DNA of 64,000 bases from Ipomoea triloba (GCF_003576645.1 NC_044920.1:2791356-2855355), one strand, 5' to 3'; shown: positions 23,638-35,507, numbered from the stretch's first letter. Numbers and translations are program-made. The notes: a model not told the origin generated them from the letters alone.

Positions 23638-26600
23638 ATGGAGTCCGTAGTTTCCGAGCTAGAAGGCACTCTCCTGAAGAGCCCAGACCCCTTCTCCTAC
23701 TTCATGCTGGTCGCCTTCGAGGCCTCCGGTCTTCTCCGTTTCGCCCTGCTGCTCATGCTCTGGCCGGCCATCAGAGCGCTGGAGTTTTTCGACAGGGGAA
23801 ACCTCGGACTAAGGTTGTCGGTTTTCGTCGCGTCGGCCGGGGTGAGGATGTCGGAGATCGAGGCCGTGGCGAGGGCGGTCCTGCCCAAGTTTTACCTGGA
23901 CGATGTTGACATGGAAGCTTGGAGGGTTTTCAGCTCGTACGAGAAGAGGATTGTGGTCACGAAGACGCCGAGAATCATGGTGGAGACGTTTGTTAAGGAA
24001 CATTTGAGAGCCGATGATGTTTTCGGGACCGAACTTTCCGTTAACCGGTTTGGGTTCGCCACCGGTTTCTTGAAAGAGGATTTTGATTCCGTTAGTCGCC
24101 GGGTTTCTTGTTTGATTGGTGACAATAACCCTCCTGCTTTTGTACTACTTGGAAGATTTTTCTCCGGGTTTTCCACCCAGGTAATAAAGCCATTTTTAAG
24201 AGTTTTTTTTCACTTTTGGTCTCAAGATAATAAGATGATTTTTTATATTTGGTTATTACTTATTAATCTTTTTCATGTTTGGTTTTACAATTTTTTTAAT
24301 TATTGTTACAATATCTTAAAGACAAAATTGTCATGCTCCATTATTACTTCTCATGGAGGCGTTTGGAAATGACAATTTTGTCCTTCAAAATAAGTGATTT
24401 TTGCTCTAATTTTTTTAAGTTTGGTTTTACGCTTTTTGAATTATTGTCACATTTTGGTCACTGATGACTTATCTTAAAGATGAAATCATCATTTTCTATT
24501 ATTACTTATCCGAGAATGGATTGAAAATGATAATTTTAAGCGACTAGTATATGTGCTTGAAAATTAGGCCAAAATGACCAAATGCATGTGCCAAAGATTC
24601 AAAAGTCCTGGGACCAACTGAAAAAATCTCATATAGCCATTGATTACTATTTTTTCATATTGATTTTTGAATCCTTAGCTTGTCACATTTTTTGTCATCA
24701 ATGACTTATCTTAAATGTCAAAATTGTCATTTTATATTACTACTTCTCAAGGAGGATATTGGAAATGACAAGTTTACCCTTAAAGATAAGTCACTTGTCT
24801 GAAATTTGGACTGAAATTAACCCCGAAATGACCAAATGTGACAAATATTTAAAAAATGTGAGACCAAATATGAAAATATATAGTCTCATAATTGTGGGTA
24901 AAGTGAAAAAATCTCCAATTTTCATTTAGGGGTAAAAAGAAGTTGAGTCGAGTGGAGTTCAAAGTTATATTCGACTCCAATTTTAAATAAAAAATAGTTA
25001 TAATGAAAAATAGTTATAATGACTTGAGTACAAACTAGATGAGACATAAAATTAAAGTTTAGGTTGGAGTTTTGGCTAGCTAATTTTGTTACATAGATAA
25101 TGTAAGTACTAAAATTTTGTTAATTAATATCTTTGTGAACAGCAACAACTGCGTCTACCACCATTCGATAGTGGCGAAAACCAAGAATGCGGGCTAATAA
25201 AGCCTTCGCCGGTGATCTTCCACGACGGCCGCCTAGCAAAGCGTCCGACGCCGTCCACGGCGCTTCTAATCCTTCTATGGATTCCGGTAGGGATCCTGCT
25301 CGCCGCCGTTCGGATGGCCGTGGGCTTAACGCTACCCATATGGACCGTTCCGTATCTCGCATCCTATTTCGGCGGCAAAGTTATTGTGAAAGGCAACCCG
25401 CCGCCGCCGGTCTCCACCACCAACTCCGCCGGAGTGCTCTTCGTCTGCACCCACCGCTCATTGCTTGACCCCGTCGTCCTCTCCTCCGTCCTCCGACGGA
25501 GAATCCCGGCGGTCACCTACTCCATCTCGCGGTTCTCCGAGATCCTTTCTCCGATCCCCACCGTCCGTTTGACGAGAAATCGCGATATAGATGCGGCGAA
25601 AATCAAACGCGAGCTCCAAAACGGAGATCTTGTCGTGTGCCCAGAAGGTACTGTTAAATGTAATTAATTAATTATGTAAAGAGTTAATTCCCTTTTTATC
25701 CTAGATTTATATGTGACATTCCACTTTTAGTCCTTTTTTTCTAAACATCCACTTTTGATCCTAGTATTATTGTGGCATAACTATTTTCGATCCTCCATCA
25801 ACAAAACAGTTTAAATTTCGTCTAAAACAAGAGCATTTCAGTATTCAATTTTGATTTTGTTTAAAAAAATAAACATAAAAAATATAGCGGGTCAACATAT
25901 TTTGTATAAAAAGGATCAAAATGTCATTGTATTTAACGGCATTTCAATGATTTTCTTGACGAAGGACCAAAAATGGTCATGCCACAATAATACTAGGACC
26001 AAAAGTGGATGTTTTTTAAAAAATGACTAAAAGTGGAATGCCACCTATAAATCTAGGATCAAAAATGGAATTAACTTTTATGTAAATGTATACTAACATA
26101 AACTTAGAATGATCGGTCTATCTCTCTTCTCTAATCATAGCTGATATCTCCATAGATGTTGTCTTTGGAATAGTAAATTTGTCTAGAAAGGTTAATCCTT
26201 TTGTCTAACACTTTTTTTTTTAGTCACTAGGAATCCCGCGATCAATACTCAAGAGGGTACATAGGATAAATATTGTGTGTTTTGTTTAACACTTTTTTCT
26301 TTTGAAAGACTCACAACCAGTACTTGAGGGTGTCATGGGCAAATCTTGTCTGTTTTGTCTAAAACTTCTTTTTTGAGTGATGAGGAAATCCCGCCACTAC
26401 CCAAAGAGTGTACATAGCGTAAACATCGTTCATTTTGTCAAACACTTCTCTTTTTTGAGTGACGAGAGAAATCCACAGTTATTACTCAAGAGTGTGTATA
26501 GAGAAAACCCGTCCATTTTGTCTAACACTTCTCTTTTTTGAGTGATAAGGGAAAGTCGCACTCACTATCTAAGAGTGTGTACATGGTAAATCCCGCCCAT

Positions 26601-27433
26601 TTTATGATTCTTTATCTAACACTTATCTTTTTTGAGTGACGAGGGAAGCTCACAGCCGCTTCCCGTGAGTGAGTGTGCACAAGGAGATAAACCAGATTAT
26701 CCATAGTTAACTAGTTCAAACTAAGGAGGCCAATAAACCACTGGTTGTGAGACGAACTTGTAATAACCTTTTTTACCAAGTCATCAATCTGACCAATTTG
26801 ATTGGAATTATCCTACCAATCCTGTTTTTAATACTTAGATGGTGTAGAGTATTTATACATAGATAATCAGTTAAAGCCAAATCTCTCTAAATCATTTATT
26901 AATTGAGTTATATATTTGCATCACACAAATACTTCAATAATATTATACTATATGAAAATATTGTTACAGGTACAACATGCAGAGAACCGTTTCTCCTCCG
27001 GTTCAGCGCCCTCTTCGCAGAACTAACCGACCGGATCGTCCCGGTGGCCATGAACTACAGAGTCGGGTTTTTCCATGCCACAACCGCTAGAGGTTGGAAA
27101 GCCATGGACCCGGTTTTCTTCTTCATGAACCCTAGACCCATTTACGAGGTTACATTCTTGAACCAGTTGCCGGCCGAGGCAACCTGCGCGTCGGGAAAAA
27201 CTCCCCAAGAAGTCGCCAATTATGTGCAGAGGATATTGGCGGCAACGTTAGGGTTCGAGTGCACAAACTTTACGAGGAAGGACAAGTACCGGGTTCTCGC
27301 CGGAAACGATGGAACGGTGACTCACAGTTCCGGCGCCGATGATATGGGGGAACTCGTAACGATGTTGAAGAAGGTGGTGGGCATTTTCAAAGCTTATATA
27401 TATAATGCAAGAAAACAGATTATGAAAGAATAA
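23638..27433 (+). CDS. GPAT5/GPAT7: glycerol-3-phosphate acyltransferase, GPAT5/GPAT7 (suberin) type
   Basis: Exons are 23638-24180, 25143-25647 and 26970-27433; all splice sites are GT-AG and the product is 503 residues, normal for plant GPAT4-8. These ER-bound enzymes put an acyl group at sn-2 of glycerol-3-phosphate; GPAT5/7 relatives act in root and wound suberin. The N-terminus is S-V-V-S-E-L-E-G-T, with the HAD phosphatase motif (DxDGT) degenerate at residues 7-11, as in the GPAT5/7 branch lacking phosphatase activity. A hydrophobic segment spans about 20-45 and another about 221-248, after V-I-F-H-D-G-R (205-211). The acyltransferase block is HX4D (H285, D290), [12 protein letters not shown], and C-P-E-G-T-T-C-R-E-P across the exon 2/3 join (347-356), then V-P-V-A-M-N-Y-R. 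The first ATG is used. The exon 1/2 linker is the least certain part. An AATAAAG overlaps the stop. Confidence 0.93.
24181..25142 (+). other. GPAT intron 1 with three diverged tandem repeats
   Basis: The intron starts GTAATA and ends GAACAG. It contains three diverged copies of a block beginning with CTTATCTTAAAG-like sequence and running through TTGTCATTTT, TATTACTTCTC and GGAAATGACAA, near 24310, 24470 and 24705. No coding sequence was recognised. Confidence 0.7.
25681..26077. mobile_element. MITE in GPAT intron 2
   Basis: Inverted ends (GAGTTAATTCC left, GGAATTAACTT right) are flanked by the 9-bp duplication TTATGTAAA (25672-25680 and 26078-26086). Inversion extends inward (ATCCTAGATTTATA, CATTCCACTTTTAGTC, ATCCTAGTATTATTGTGGCAT). 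The 9-bp duplication suggests a Mutator-type transposase. It starts 33 bp after the last base of exon 2. Confidence 0.88.
26205..26705. repeat. six diverged ~80-bp tandem units in GPAT intron 2
   Basis: Units begin at AACACTTCTCTTTTTTGAGT-like sequence near 26209, 26289, 26362, 26440, 26523 and 26618. Each has a GACGAGGGAA-like block, then ACTCAAGAGTGTGTACAT-like sequence and CCCGTCCATTTTGTCT-like sequence. No coding potential. Confidence 0.8.
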
Positions 27434-27496
27434 TAAAGTATTAATTCTTGGTCGTCTGGTAATTTTTAATTTTATTCTTCTTTTTTATTTAAATTT

Positions 27497-27945
27497 GGCA
27501 AAAACTTGTGTGAAACCGTCTCACCGTGAGACGGATCGGGTCAAGATGCAAATGTAACACTTATATGTCAAATGTCATATACTTATATGCTCAAATGTAA
27601 TACTAATCAGAAAATAAAATTTTTGTTACTTATTAGGGCAAATGTAATACTTTTAAGGGAAAATACAATACTTTTACATTTCGATTTAAAAGTATTACAT
27701 TTTTCCTCAAAAGTATTATATTTGCCCTTATAAGTGAGAGGTAGTTGTTAACATTATTTATTATGAAAAATGTATTACTTTTTCTCTTATAAGTAACAAA
27801 AAATTGTATTTTTGATTAGTGTTATATTTGAGCATATAAGTGTGAGATTTGCACATATAAGTATGACATTTGCATGGTGCTTTAATCCGACCCGACCCGT
27901 CTCACGAATAAGGATCCGTGAGACGGTCTCACACAAGTGTAACCC
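27497..27945 (+). mobile_element. MITE family A, copy 2, just 3' of GPAT
   Basis: Same family as 15877-16309, with a perfect 9-bp duplication TTTAAATTT (27488-27496 and 27946-27954). It starts 64 bp after the GPAT stop codon and may lie in or just beyond its 3' untranslated region, where the long inverted ends could fold in the transcript. Confidence 0.9.
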
Positions 27946-27954
27946 TTTAAATTT

Positions 27955-28647
27955 ACGTAAAACTTCCATGATTTTTGTTTTCTTTTATTTTTAACACTGG
28001 AAGTGTTGAATAATGTATTTGAAGACGACTAATTTCTTTGTGAATATATATAATCCACTTTCAATTTTCAATATATGTTAGACAAAGTCTTCAATACTTC
28101 CACTCTAAGTCTCTCCACATTTATTTTCCATTTCAAATGAGTCTACTCTGAGTCTCAATTTCACATTCACCTATTATCTTTTTTTTCCAGCGTACAATAT
28201 ATATATATATATATATATATATCGATTTCTTCATCACACTTAGGAGAATCCAAATCTACTTTAACGAGACTCAAATTGAGAATGGACCTCATTAATATTT
28301 ATAACACAAAATAGCCACATAAAATGCTATTTTTTAAGAACAATTTGTTGCAAAGTTATAATCTTTTATTTCACCCAATATACAATTGTGGGTCAAAATG
28401 GTGCAGGCTACTAGTTAACTAGTATCTCCTTTTCAATCTCGTGTTCTCACTATTCTCACATGCTTTACGTTGTGACCATTGCTATCTTTAATTTATCCCT
28501 ACAATATTCTATTGATGACTTTTAAAAGTTAGTCATACTTTCACATCACCAAATTTATAATTCATTTACTATTTTCTCTATATCTATGTAATAATACTCT
28601 CTCACTTTCAAAATTGGTCATACTTTCACACTACATTAAAAATTTAT
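27955..28647. other. gene-free stretch
   Basis: No gene seen. A (TA)n microsatellite of about 24 bp lies at 28199-28222. Confidence 0.6.
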
Positions 28648-28649
28648 TA

Positions 28650-29472
28650 CTCTCTCAGTCCCGATTTGTTTGTCCACTTTACTTTTAACACGCAGTTTTA
28701 TGAAACAATAGAAAAGGACATCACTTTCCAATTTTAACCTTCTTGCTAAAACACCACTGCACACCCACTTCCGTCCTAGCATGTTTCTTCTTGTCTATGA
28801 ATCTGTGATTCTGTAAAAAACCAAATCTCAAAATGCAAAGTCCGCAAGCAAGAAATGGGAAGTTTCTTTCTTTCCATTTTTTTGGAAACAAAATGGAAAG
28901 TTTCTGAAAAGAGAGTTGAAAAAATGAAAATAATGGTGATACACTACTTCACAGAACTAGATAAGTAGGAATCCGCCATGGAAATGGACATAGATCTAGA
29001 TCAATGATATGGAAGCTGTATAGATCTTTAGCAAAATTCCCTCTGTGGCGCAACTGAGCACCGTCGCCTCACCGATGAAAAAAAAATTCTTTTTTCTTGC
29101 CACTAAAAGAATCTTGCTATTGACTACGGAGTATATATTGTGTCTATGAATATTTACTAATCTTGTTGAAGGAGATGAGAGCAAAGAGATTTGAGTTTGA
29201 AAAACAAAAAAGAAAAGTAAGAGGAAGTTTGAAATGGGTTTACAGAATACACGATGAAAGAGATGCAGAGTAGTTGTTTGAAAAAGTAAAATGTGGAAAA
29301 GAAGAAAGGTACACATTTTTCAATAAAGTAAAAAAGCATTCTAATTGTTTATATAGCCACAAGGGTAATTTGGGAAAAACATAGAGTTAGTAGTGTTTAT
29401 TTTAAGAAAGTGGACAGAATTTTGGGACGGATTAAAAAGGAAAGTAAGACAGGTAAAATGAGACGGAGGGAG
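28650..29472. mobile_element. Stowaway/mariner-like element, 823 bp
   Basis: The left end CTCTCTCAGTCCCGATTTG and the right end, which reads CTCCCTCCGTCTCATTTTAC on the other strand, are the classic plant Stowaway terminus. TA flanks both sides (28648-28649 and 29473-29474). It is longer than most Stowaway MITEs, but its longest frame (28996-29316, minus) shows no transposase motif, so it is non-autonomous. Confidence 0.8.
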
Positions 29473-29474
29473 TA

Positions 29475-29920
29475 TCTTTTATCAATAAATCTTATTTTAT
29501 CTACATTATTTCAAATATATTTAATTATTTATTTTGTCATCTCCACCAAACCGATTCCATATTTCTTCAATTAAGTTCTCTTTTAACCATGATTGCTTGG
29601 AAATGAAGTTTTTTGGCATCCATGGTGAAAAAAAAAAATTCTATCGAAACAATAAGAAATTTTAACTAGCAGCGAAAATAATAACAAATTTCTCACAAAA
29701 ATGATATTGTTTTCGCATGGATCAATGAGTTTAATAACAACAACAACAACAACAACAAAAAGTATAACCTAACATAAAACTAACTTTATTCTTTCCTCAC
29801 TATTAAGATTGAAGTATATTGGGGTAAGAGTCAAATAATTAAGTTGATATGAAATCTTTGGCTACAGTTACGCTTGCGGCGCTAGGATTGAAAGGATTTA
29901 ATTTGTTGAAGATTATTGTC
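29475..29920. other. gene-free stretch
   Basis: No gene seen. An (AAC)n microsatellite lies near 29738-29757. Confidence 0.6.
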
Positions 29921-31344
29921 ATGAAAATTTAGTCCAAAGTTTGCAAAATTCTATTATTCAAAAGTGATGTTTGTGCTATGAAATGTCGTGCTTGGTTGAA
30001 AATCTTTTGGAGGGTGGGGGTTGAAGGCCGGAGTTCGTCACACATACACCTGGTGTTTGAGTGGCAAGAACTAGGATTGACGCCACACAAAGAAGGATAT
30101 GATTTTCCTTCATATGTCGTTAGGTTTAATATGTAACTTAAAATTCATTCATCAAAATTGTCTAAATTAGAAAAGAACATTTTGAGCTAATTATACCTTT
30201 CTCTACACATCAGCTGCAACAAAGGCCGGCCAAACAAGCCTCACAGAATCAACTAACAATGCATAAGACTAAAAACAAAGACATTTATCTAATAACTTTG
30301 TCTCCAATAAGGCACGGCCTAAGCAACCTATGATAGTTTAGTAAGTTTATTATTCCTTCCCAAAAAGGTTACGTTAGGCTAATGAGTCAATTGAGGCACA
30401 CAAGGCTTTCTGCCAGAATTCTAGCATGTGCAGCCCGAAACAAAAAGTTGAATAAAATAGTTCAGAGTGTTTGTTTCTTTTGAAATTTTTGTGACAGTAA
30501 CCAATCCATTATTAAACATTGTTAGAGAAAAATTGGATGAAGAGATTAAGAATAGAAAACAAATTGAAAAATAAAAAATAAGAGTTTAAATGATTTGACT
30601 GAGATGCTACGTTCACGGGGCGGAGGACGTTTTTTATTAATTGTGATGATAAACATCCCAGCTACCAACATCATATTTATAAACAACCTGGCCAGTACAT
30701 TTAAAAAATTATCATGTATTGTTTTGCTCTGCTTCATTGCACTGCGCTCCACTATGCTCCAACACCTTTCCTCCTAGTCCTCCTAGTAACATATGACACA
30801 TACACAACAAACTTGTCTTCCAAAACAATGGGATCAAAATACATACAACTCACAAATACACCCAAAGAAAAAAATCTCTGAAAAATATCCCTATAGAATG
30901 TGTTCTTATCGCTTTGCTATCGAGTTGTAGCTCATTGTTTTGCCATATATGTTGTGACTAAAAAAAAAGAAGGGTGCAGTATGAGTCTCTAATGAGACTG
31001 ACTCACATATTCTTATCTATGAGATATCATATATAGACTGTGTTCTTATTGCCATATGTTTCCCTTAACCTTGAATTCTTGAATACTTTGTTATATTGTT
31101 CTTGGATTCGTGATATCGTATTCTTGTTTCTTGCATAGCCTACTAGAAATTGTTGCTACTTGTCTCACACCCAAATTACTTTTTCCATGAATATAATAGT
31201 GTGTCTTATATACTTTTAACTCTAGAGCCATAAAGCTGAACCTAGTTTCGCATCGTTGCAGTAGTTACGTTGTGTTTTCTTTGAATAGTTACGTTGGGTC
31301 ACACTTGTGAGAGATCGTCTCACGGATCCTTATTCGTGAGACGG
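29921..31344. repeat. 1424-bp segment, first copy of a probable false duplication
   Basis: This segment reappears at 31346-32769 after a single N at 31345, and every part compared was identical. It contains no recognised gene. It ends inside the terminal inverted repeat of a family A MITE (31296-31344), a likely place for an assembly to break. Confidence 0.9.
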
Positions 31345-31345
31345 N

Positions 31346-32769
31346 ATGAAAATTTAGTCCAAAGTTTGCAAAATTCTATTATTCAAAAGTGATGTTTGTG
31401 CTATGAAATGTCGTGCTTGGTTGAAAATCTTTTGGAGGGTGGGGGTTGAAGGCCGGAGTTCGTCACACATACACCTGGTGTTTGAGTGGCAAGAACTAGG
31501 ATTGACGCCACACAAAGAAGGATATGATTTTCCTTCATATGTCGTTAGGTTTAATATGTAACTTAAAATTCATTCATCAAAATTGTCTAAATTAGAAAAG
31601 AACATTTTGAGCTAATTATACCTTTCTCTACACATCAGCTGCAACAAAGGCCGGCCAAACAAGCCTCACAGAATCAACTAACAATGCATAAGACTAAAAA
31701 CAAAGACATTTATCTAATAACTTTGTCTCCAATAAGGCACGGCCTAAGCAACCTATGATAGTTTAGTAAGTTTATTATTCCTTCCCAAAAAGGTTACGTT
31801 AGGCTAATGAGTCAATTGAGGCACACAAGGCTTTCTGCCAGAATTCTAGCATGTGCAGCCCGAAACAAAAAGTTGAATAAAATAGTTCAGAGTGTTTGTT
31901 TCTTTTGAAATTTTTGTGACAGTAACCAATCCATTATTAAACATTGTTAGAGAAAAATTGGATGAAGAGATTAAGAATAGAAAACAAATTGAAAAATAAA
32001 AAATAAGAGTTTAAATGATTTGACTGAGATGCTACGTTCACGGGGCGGAGGACGTTTTTTATTAATTGTGATGATAAACATCCCAGCTACCAACATCATA
32101 TTTATAAACAACCTGGCCAGTACATTTAAAAAATTATCATGTATTGTTTTGCTCTGCTTCATTGCACTGCGCTCCACTATGCTCCAACACCTTTCCTCCT
32201 AGTCCTCCTAGTAACATATGACACATACACAACAAACTTGTCTTCCAAAACAATGGGATCAAAATACATACAACTCACAAATACACCCAAAGAAAAAAAT
32301 CTCTGAAAAATATCCCTATAGAATGTGTTCTTATCGCTTTGCTATCGAGTTGTAGCTCATTGTTTTGCCATATATGTTGTGACTAAAAAAAAAGAAGGGT
32401 GCAGTATGAGTCTCTAATGAGACTGACTCACATATTCTTATCTATGAGATATCATATATAGACTGTGTTCTTATTGCCATATGTTTCCCTTAACCTTGAA
32501 TTCTTGAATACTTTGTTATATTGTTCTTGGATTCGTGATATCGTATTCTTGTTTCTTGCATAGCCTACTAGAAATTGTTGCTACTTGTCTCACACCCAAA
32601 TTACTTTTTCCATGAATATAATAGTGTGTCTTATATACTTTTAACTCTAGAGCCATAAAGCTGAACCTAGTTTCGCATCGTTGCAGTAGTTACGTTGTGT
32701 TTTCTTTGAATAGTTACGTTGGGTCACACTTGTGAGAGATCGTCTCACGGATCCTTATTCGTGAGACGG
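31346..32769. repeat. 1424-bp segment, second copy (probable scaffolding artefact)
   Basis: Copy of 29921-31344 offset by 1425 bp. The sequence continues past 32769 into the full family A MITE, so this copy carries the authentic right-hand continuation. Identity plus a one-base gap is what unmerged overlapping contig ends look like. Confidence 0.9.
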
Positions 32770-33165
32770 GTCGGGTCGGGTCAAGTCACCATGCAAATGT
32801 CGCACTTATATGTGCAAATGTCATACCTCAAATATAACACTAATCAAGAATACAATTTTTGTTACTTATTAGAGAAAAGGTAATACATTTTTCATAATAA
32901 GTAATGTTGACAAGTGTCCATCCCTTATAAGGGCAAATATAATACTTTTGTGAAAAAATGTAATGCTTTTAAATCGAAATGTAAAAAGTATTGTATTTTC
33001 CCTTAAAAGTATTATATTTACCCTTATAAGTAACAAAATTTTTATTCATGATTAGTATTACATTTGAGCATATAAGTATGACATTTGTGCATATAAGTGT
33101 TACATTTGCATCTTGACCCGACCCGACCCGTCTCAAGGTGAGACGGTCTCACACAAGTTTTTGCC
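32721..33165 (-). mobile_element. MITE family A, copy 3
   Basis: Opposite orientation to copies 1 and 2: GGGTCACACTTGTGAGAGATCG at the left and GGTCTCACACAAGTTTTTGCC at the right. No clear target duplication. Its left 49 bp also occur at 31296-31344 and its right end again at 33181-33277, both because of assembly joins and not separate insertions. Confidence 0.8.
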
Positions 33166-33180
33166 ATAATTCTATTAAGN

Positions 33181-33291
33181 CATATAAGTATGACATTTGT
33201 GCATATAAGTGTTACATTTGCATCTTGACCCGACCCGACCCGTCTCAAGGTGAGACGGTCTCACACAAGTTTTTGCCATAATTCTATTAAG
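33181..33291. repeat. 111-bp repeat of 33069-33179 across a one-N join
   Basis: After the N at 33180 the sequence restarts at CATATAAGTATGACATTTG and repeats 33069-33179 exactly, then continues into new sequence. This fits an unmerged contig overlap. Confidence 0.9.
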
Positions 33292-34184
33292 GGAAACTTT
33301 AAAAGTCATACTTCACTATTTTCTTTATATATACATACTCGTGCCCACAGGTACATAAGATGTCAAAAGTCCATTGTTATGGAGTCCAGATGAGTGTGAA
33401 TTTTTAATGTTTTATGTACATATTTGACATCAAATTCATATGTTTTTTGTTCATGAGAAGCTAAGTATATACTTATTTGGATGCATTGATTGTAAAATCA
33501 GGTAAATTGAAGCTCAATTGGTTGTGTTTTAAAGTCATCTTGATCTTAGCATAAAGGCATGTTCTAGGAGCGGTGAGAGGTTAAAGTAAAAAAGAGCCAG
33601 TTAGAAGTATCATGACATAACATGAGAATCCAAAGGAACAAATGAAATGAAGAAAAATGCATTTTGGAATGAAGAAAAATTCATTTTGGAGTAAAGATCA
33701 AGACAATCATTGACGCTCACGGGCGTGAGTGTTAATGTGACAAATTATGCTATGTTTTCATCTATCAAGCGACATCTCGATATTTTTATTATATCCCAAC
33801 ATATGAATGCCCAAATCAAGTGATTCAAACTGAATTGAAAATATAATTGAAATAGCTACAACTATGAATACTACAAAATCTAATTCACATCATCACATGT
33901 CTACAAAGTGAAAAATGACTTGAAAACTAGAGTTGATGCATATAGTAAAATCGACATGACCGTGAGGGTGAGTAGAATACTGGATAGTTGTAGATCCACA
34001 TGGGAAGCTTCAGTGGAGACACATGTCTACAAAGTGAAAAATGACTTGAAAATGGACACGAGACGATATTGGTACTTTGTGCTTCATTTGGTTGAGAATG
34101 GGTTCAAGCTTCAATGGATACGATCATGGGATTTTTTTAGTGGGTTCAAGCTTCCATGGAAGCGATATTGGTACTTTTGCAATT
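33292..34184. other. gene-free stretch with a short direct repeat
   Basis: No gene recognised. The word ACATGTCTACAAAGTGAAAA and following bases occur at about 33896 and 34020, and TGGGTTCAAGCTTC at about 34098 and 34140. A 133-codon + frame (33908-34309) runs through these repeats into a SINE-like block and has no recognisable domain. Confidence 0.5.
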
Positions 34185-34300
34185 TACTGAAACACAAAGA
34201 GTCAACAGACGAAGCTCGAACCCACTCCCCTCCATATAAAAATGTAAGCCGGGTACCACTTGACCGCAAGGTATTTGGCACTAGTCTTTCCCCTCAATTG
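34185..34300 (-). mobile_element. SINE-like repeat, family of 19636 and 22197
   Basis: ACACAAAGAGTCAACAG followed by AGCTCGAACCCACTC and, further on, GTACCACTTGACCGCAAGG is the same order of blocks as the two SINEs with target duplications. No flanking duplication was found, so it may be older. Confidence 0.55.
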
Positions 34301-34489
34301 ACGAATTGAACATTTATTGACCAATTAACACTGTAAAAAAATAATGAAATACATAAGAATTAATACATACAACTTAAATACATACCGATTTATTGATATA
34401 AATACGTAAATGGTGAATTTTGTACTACTACGCTAGTGAAATCTTTGAAATCAAAGACAATGACCATGGAGTTGAATCCCCAATTTCAA

Positions 34490-34620
34490 GAGTCTCTCAC
34501 GTCCCGACCCAATAGAGCATCGGAAGATGTAAATTACACTGTCACTGGTGAGATTCGATTCTGGATCATTGCTCTTAAACGTCATCTCTGTGAGTAACTA
34601 AGCTATACCGGTGGTGAGAG
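34490..34620 (-). mobile_element. second SINE-like family, minus orientation
   Basis: On the minus strand it begins with an A-box-like TATAGCTTAGTTACTCAC, then GAGCAATGATCCAGAATCGA (B-box-like) and CACCAGTGACAGTG. The same blocks occur on the + strand at about 15000-15135. Confidence 0.45.
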
Positions 34621-35507
34621 CACTCATTTCTTTCCACGATTAATATATATAAGGATATGTAATTATTATTTGGTCCAAAATTAAATCTATTGAAAAATCC
34701 TTATACACGAGTCTTGACATAGACGCAGTAGTTTCTAGTCAAAGCGACATTGCAAGTAGTGCTTCTTTCTTTTACAAAGTTTAAAGCACTTTAAGCTCAA
34801 TCTAAAGCTCCCTTTACCCTATAGCATCAACTTTAAGAAGAATTTTGAGAAGAAAAAAATATCTATTGGGATAGAATCAAAATCAATTTGGATAAGAATC
34901 AATTAGTAAAAGCATATGTCCTTTAATTTAGTTTATCCACTTAGAATTTGCCTCAATTTAATTCTTATTCCTATTCCTATATTTCTTTATAATTTCTTAA
35001 TACAAATACCCATTGATGTATGTGTTCCTTTACGTAGCCTAGCATTGATGTATCAAAATGTATTTGATGTGATATTGACATACATTATATGTTATATTCC
35101 TTCAGTTCAAAAAATATTATCATTTTTACTGACATACAAATTTAGGAAGGTGAATTTAATGCATTTATTTCGAGACTCAATATCAAACTGTATACTTCTA
35201 TACACAACTCAATCTAAATGCAAATTCTCGAAATTTGGGACAAGAATCAAATTCTTCCCATGTCACTGGAAGCAAGTCTTAATTGAGACTTATCATCCAC
35301 TAAACTAATACCCTTTGGGCAAAAGTGTTATAAACTTAAGAGTGCAGAAAAAAAAAAAAGAAAAAAAAAAGGGTTGAGTAGAACATAATTTTCATATATG
35401 AAAATCATAAGTTTGATTTTTGTCAACACCGTACCTTCTCAATACACACCCTTAAACAATACTTCCCAACACTTTACAAAACACTCTCGGTCGAGTCCAT
35501 TACACAA
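34621..35507. other. gene-free stretch
   Basis: No gene recognised. A 130-codon + frame at 34916-35308 is rich in Ile, Leu and Phe as expected for AT-rich DNA and has no recognisable domain. A-rich runs lie near 35350-35370. Confidence 0.45.

Noticed and set aside
23697..24176. Minus-strand frames opposite the first GPAT exon
   Set aside because: They are antisense shadows of a conserved, GC-rich coding exon.
25120..25468. Alternative frames across GPAT exon 2
   Set aside because: Only the frame with V-I-F-H-D-G-R and HX4D matches the family and keeps the splice phases.
30546..32202. A duplicated small gene (68-codon frame at 30546 and 31971)
   Set aside because: The second copy is the false duplication, and the frame itself has no recognisable feature.
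33908..34309. 133-codon + frame as a gene with internal repeats
   Set aside because: The repeats are DNA-level direct duplications and the end runs into a SINE-like block.
34916..35308. 130-codon hydrophobic + frame as a membrane protein
   Set aside because: Composition is what AT-rich DNA gives by chance; no motif, no codon bias, no plausible splice or promoter context.
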